DNA of 64,000 bases from Hydractinia symbiolongicarpus. Taxonomy: Eukaryota > Cnidaria > Hydrozoa > Anthoathecata > Hydractiniidae. Location of the stretch: contig NC_079875.1 in NCBI RefSeq assembly GCF_029227915.1, positions 6,076,001-6,140,000 on the forward strand, given 5' to 3'. Position 1 is the stretch's first letter; every line of letters begins with the position of its first letter. A program made the position numbers and the translations under genes. The notes under the pieces were generated by a model. That model did not search any database. It was not told the DNA's origin and worked only from the letters and a program-made list of their open reading frames with translations. Shown here one piece after another: positions 59,537-64,000 of this stretch.

Positions 59537-62500
59537 ATGAAATGCAAGGTTTGCTCGCGCACTACCAGACGGCTAAAAATTTTAAATTGTGGACATCGTT
59601 ATTGCAGACACTGTGTAAATGGCGTTTTGCAATTTTGTTTTGATGAAGATGGTGAATTTCACTGTCTATTAGGATGTACAGAGAAGACGGCAGTAGAGAC
59701 AACACCCTCTCCAGCAGCCTGTTTGACAGATGAATTGAAAAAGATAAACAAAGAGAACGGGTATGGTACGCATAAGTGTTGTTTTGTTAAAAAAAGCTGT
59801 GCATACTGTTTAAGAGCAGTCAGTTTTCCAGTTTTATTATCAAACGCTCTTAAGTGGAAATAGTAAATGCGCAAAGGTTATGCGATTTATTTTGCTTGGT
59901 ACAGGAGAGGATACAATGAATGGGGCAAAGTTAGGTTTAGTATCTTTAGAAATAATTGCGAAACTGTTATAAAATTTAGTGACTTTTTTCTAAACTTTTA
60001 TAATTGACATTTTTTTCGGAACATAAGTGTATCAGATTTATGGGGTGCAACTTTCTGTGTGCTGAAGCCGTCGACAGCCACCCTCATTACAAGGCCAAGA
60101 AGAGTTTAACATTTAAAAATGGGCTAAAATAGGTGGAAATAGCGAAGCGTGCATTTTTATGTGTGCTTTAAAAAACCCGTCAGCGTTAACAATTATTACC
60201 TTATTTTAATTATTACCTGTTTTCTACAAGCTACAAGCTTTAGAATTGTGTTAGAATATCGTACCTTTTTAAATGACAGGTGTTTTACAATTTAAGGAAT
60301 GCCCTTGAGTGCCTGTTACATGAGAGGCGGGACGGGACGACTTTTGGGACAGGACGTTTTTACTAAACATCACTTTGTGTTTATTATAAAGATATTATGA
60401 AGATATTTTGTACCGGAACATTTTGATCCCGCCCGCTTCAGCCAACCGCGATCTCGTCTCAAGCGGAACATTTTGTTCAATATAAACACAGCGTTCTAGG
60501 ACAAACAAGATTATTTTTTTATATTTCAATTAAAAGAAAGAATACATCCCGGTACACTTTTTTCATAAAAAGAAGGCCAAAAACCCTCCAAGCAAACGTC
60601 CCGTCTGGGCGATTGTCCCCTAACAAATGAAAAAAGGAGGTTATGTTAAAGTTGACGCTGTTTGATGGGTGAGGTGGGAGGTGGCATTACCCTTTGACAA
60701 AGCGAAAGTTTCTTATGACAATGTTCACCCTGAATGTGTAGCGTGTAAAAGTCCCGGCAATCCTGTAAAGAGCTCCTATGTTTTTGCTCATGCTACTAAG
60801 GTAAATGTTCTTCACGCTCACACAAGATAAAAGATTAAACTTTTTCAGGGCATTTCAGAGCTTTAAAGGCTTCTGACATGACAATATAGCACAATGAAAA
60901 CATACGTTTTTTAATGATTTAAGGAGTTGTAGAAAATAAATAAGACGCAGGTACAGAATATAATATTTTGCAATTTTTTTTGTTAGGGTGTCAAACATTT
61001 GAGAATGCCACAAAAGTAATTAGCATTTCGAAGTTTGCATTGAATAAAATTTAGCTAAAAACTTTTATTTTTGGAAAAGTCTGTTTAAGTGAAATTTAAG
61101 TTGTATTTTTGATGACGTGGCATTGCCAAAGATCAAGACTTTCCTTTACAATACCCAATTTTAGGCTAATAAAAGTTTAAAATTAAACGTCATGCGATGA
61201 TGATTATCAAGTACTAATTTTCTACAGCATTATGGAAACACTAAATTGTTTTCGTGGTTCGTCCGCAAGAAAATCTCATATTTTTGGCGAAACCCGTGGC
61301 ACAAGTGACGTCATAAATTTTTTTAAGAATTTCCCAAATTAATGACACCTTTTACAATGTCTTGTTTCTGTTTGTTGCTTGCTTTTAACCAATCCACAAA
61401 TAAGTATACTCCTTACGTTACCCTTTATCTCTTCACCACAAACCTTAAATAGCTTGAAATCAAAAAAATTAATAAATCGCACAAATTTCGGAAAAAGTAG
61501 TTTTATTCTTGCATTTTGGAAGTTTTGAAATTTAGATTTAGGCAAGCTACAAAATGAATAAAATGTATACAACTTATTTAGTGATATGGAGCTGGAAAGT
61601 GCACCGACTGACGAACACGAAAAATATACATTTAAAGGTAAGAATAAATTATTATGTTGTAATAAAGTTATTAACTATCTGTTTTAACCATTTTAATTTT
61701 ATATAAACCAGCCGTTTCGGCAGGAAGATCTACGGCGTATTACAAATTTAATTGTGTTCTACGGGGGAGTATTTACTTTACTTAATTGTGCAGAAAAAAT
61801 TCTCACGTTATTAATAATTAATTATTTCAACTGGCACAGCAAAAGCGAATGAAAAATATGGAAGTAGAAAAATGAGTTCAAATTTGTAAACACTGCTTTT
61901 ATGAAACCTAAATGAAACAAAAAGCAGTAAAAACAGCTATTTTTGATTTATTTCGTTTTTAAAACAAAGTTTAGCCTGTGGAAACTCCTTGAACGAAATA
62001 CAAATCTAGCCTCGGTAATTTCCAGATCACTTAAAAGATAACAAAAAACGACCGTTGCAGCTTGGTACTAGCGAAACCAACAGAGTATAGTCTGTTATAA
62101 CACTCAAAAACTATAAATGTCTGTACCGCTACACTAGACTGGAATCCTGTCGTTCTTCACTAGTCTCGGTAGTAGAAACGCCGACAAAAAAGGAGCCCAT
62201 TTTAAAGTTCTACCAGCTAAAGCCGTAGAACTATAAAGATCAAAAATGGATTATAACATGCAAATGGATTGCTTACAATATCATTTCACGCACAGTTCGA
62301 AACAAATTCGGGAAGTACAAGTTTTTGAGAGATTAACAAATTATTATTAAAGTAGATTTTCGGAGAAACTAATATGTAAAAAATTTAAAAACTAAGAACC
62401 ATAGTTTATCTACGAAAAAAACACCGCATCTACTCAAGCTTCAGTTGGTCCTAGTATTAGGTTAACGCTATTTACCCTATGTATTGTTGAGTGCTTGAAT

Positions 62501-63891
62501 ACTAAGAAGAGTGGGAGGGGGGAGGTAGTTGAATTGTGTCCCTTTTCTAACTGATCCAAAGTTCGCATCACAATGAAACTTTTGAGGAAGTCCTTTTATT
62601 TATCCCCAATTTGACATGAAAAGAGCTGGATGGCATCTTTATTTAATCTACTGATCATTTTTAACACCAGGTTCAAAAATTGAACTGATTTCAGGTGATC
62701 AAATAATATCACTAATTATTTATAGTATTAACTTTAGAGCATAATAATGTCACACCAGTATTTACCAATTGATTTTCTAATCCACGATAATACATAGAAT
62801 TTGATAACAAAAATTAAAATTGGTTCACATTTTGATTCTAATACCTTCTGTAAAGAATTTAGTGCCAGTACTATAAATTGATCGGGTATCACAGTCTGTT
62901 TTTATTTTAAATACCAGATCAATTTTGAAAAAGACTAAAGGTAATGATTAATTTGTTGAAACATGTAACTAAAAAACAAAGAATATGAAGTCATGTTATT
63001 CTTACGCCAACATCGTGGCCTTTCGTATTTTTTAGACAAGGATTATATATAAAAAGATTATGTAACCCTCTGCTTCTATAATTTGTCAAAGACCACTGAC
63101 CTCCATTGTAAACAAAACTGAAAAAATAAATTTATTTCTTGCGTTACGTAGTTTTGCTGCGATAAATGCCTGTATTGACATGTTTATGCTAATGTGTTTT
63201 GTGTCTTCAAAACGTGCCGATCCAGCTTAATCTCATTTCTTTGCCTTTATATTTTCAACATTAAAAATCTCCTTAATAACCAGTCATACAACAGAAAAGT
63301 CTACCAATGTATAAGATCATATCAATTTTTTTTGTTAAATGAACGAAAAATAAAGAAAAAAGCGAAAGAATAATTTACGGAATATTGCCACTTTGTGGTT
63401 ATGATTTAATCGCCATTAATAACCATTTCCATTATTTGTGTCTAGAACTTGAAGATATCATTAGAGATGGTGATGACAAGACATTTCTATTAATTCTTAC
63501 AAACAATCCAAATGTCCTTAACGTGAGAGATGACGATGGAAATACACTGTTAATGGAAGCAGCATTTCGCAATAAACCATCGATAGCGAAATATTTAATC
63601 GATGCGGGTTGTAATATAAATGATGTGAATAAACGTAATCAAAATGCATTTATATGTAGCGCATGTTATGGACATCATGATGTATTAAACCTTCTCATAA
63701 ATCATGACGATACAAACATTAACAACGAAGACAGTTTTGGCAGCACACCATTATATCTTGCTGCTGCTCTGTGTCGTGTTGAATGTGTTCAATTACTGTT
63801 ATCATTACCCCATATTGAAATCAATGAACAACGGATGTTTACTTCTGATGCCACTATCAAAAGCTTATTAAAAGAACATCGCAGAAAATAA
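59537..63891 (+). CDS. Gene G: short RING-linker-ankyrin protein (241 aa)
   Basis: Exons 59537-59760 (RING), 61582-61637 (56-nt linker, SAPTDEHEKYTFK) and 63446-63891 (ankyrin) join in phases 2 and 1. The RING has C3, C6, C18, H20, C23, C26, C43 and C47, but the usual proline after C43 is leucine (CLLGC), which may weaken E2 binding. The ankyrin exon has about three repeats (NTLLMEAAFRNKPSIAKYL, STPLYLAAALCRVECV) and ends LLKEHRRK. No B-box, no coiled coil. An in-frame ATG at 59504 precedes, but it lies before a TTCCTTAG acceptor, so I prefer 59537. Same family as gene C; ubiquitin-ligase function inferred from domains. Confidence 0.8.
60300..60640. repeat. GC-richer inverted repeat region in gene G intron 1
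   Basis: GGCGGGACGGGACGAC and GGGACAGGACG at the left, GTCCCGTCTGGGCGATTGTC at the right, with CGGAACATTTTG twice in between. Possibly a degenerate transposon end pair. Confidence 0.4.
61638..63445 (+). other. Intron 2 of gene G
   Basis: 1.8 kb, AT-rich, no repeat or nested gene recognised. Confidence 0.5.
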
Positions 63892-64000
63892 TAGAATTAA
63901 TAATTTTTTTTTTAATTTTTACGTTTTTTATAACTGAATGTAGTTTATAAGATCATGACATATATTTTAAAGGCTTTTATTACCCGGGGAAAAGGGCGGC

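Overview
The window is AT-rich eukaryotic DNA: coding exons separated by introns with GT..AG borders, no operons, and many transposable-element remnants. The mix of Penelope-like, DIRS-like, LINE, pogo-like, hAT-like and MULE pieces plus tRNA-derived SINEs suggests an invertebrate metazoan. A cnidarian, perhaps a hydrozoan, is my best guess from style only; no gene here fixes the species.

The main content is a cluster of paralogous RING-finger genes. Two forms are present. The long form is TRIM-like: a RING exon, a ~0.92 kb B-box/coiled-coil exon, and an ankyrin-repeat exon. It occurs as gene A (minus, 16731-10444) and gene B (plus, 37292-41209); both join in frame to predicted proteins of exactly 550 aa. 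The first exon of a third RING gene runs off the left edge (1180-909, minus). The short form replaces the middle exon by a 38-56 nt linker: gene C (26985-30400, 261 aa), broken gene D (33455-34317) and gene G (59537-63891, 241 aa). Locus E/F (50419-54246) appears to splice two RING exons in series, then a linker, then two exons encoding a lysine-rich tail without ankyrin repeats (273 aa).

Intron phases are uniform: every RING exon ends in phase 2, every middle exon runs phase 2 to phase 1, and every C-terminal exon begins in phase 1. The three slots are therefore exchangeable in frame, which fits a multigene family evolving by exon duplication and swapping. The likely biochemical role is E3 ubiquitin ligase, with ankyrin repeats as the substrate-recognition part; this comes from domain knowledge and has not been shown here.

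Layout: 1-1.2 kb, edge RING gene; 2.2-4.7 kb, a dispersed hairpin-bearing repeat; 8.46-8.86 kb, hAT-like MITE; 8.94-9.94 kb, DIRS fragment; 10.4-16.7 kb, gene A, with a ~924 bp near-perfect 9-bp minisatellite directly before its ankyrin exon and a Penelope-like element in the same intron; 20.1-22.1 kb, pogo-like transposon with TIRs and TA target duplication; 24.3-25.1 kb and 56.3-57.1 kb, two copies of a MITE; 25.3-34.5 kb, genes C and D with segmental duplications; 37.3-41.2 kb, gene B with a LINE fragment in its intron; 43.2-43.9 kb, TA-flanked element; 46.2-46.8 kb, tandem ~190 bp repeats; 47.1-48.1 kb, MULE remnant and SINE; 49.2-54.3 kb, duplicated upstream block and gene E/F; 57.1-59.1 kb, two oppositely oriented MITEs; 59.5-63.9 kb, gene G.
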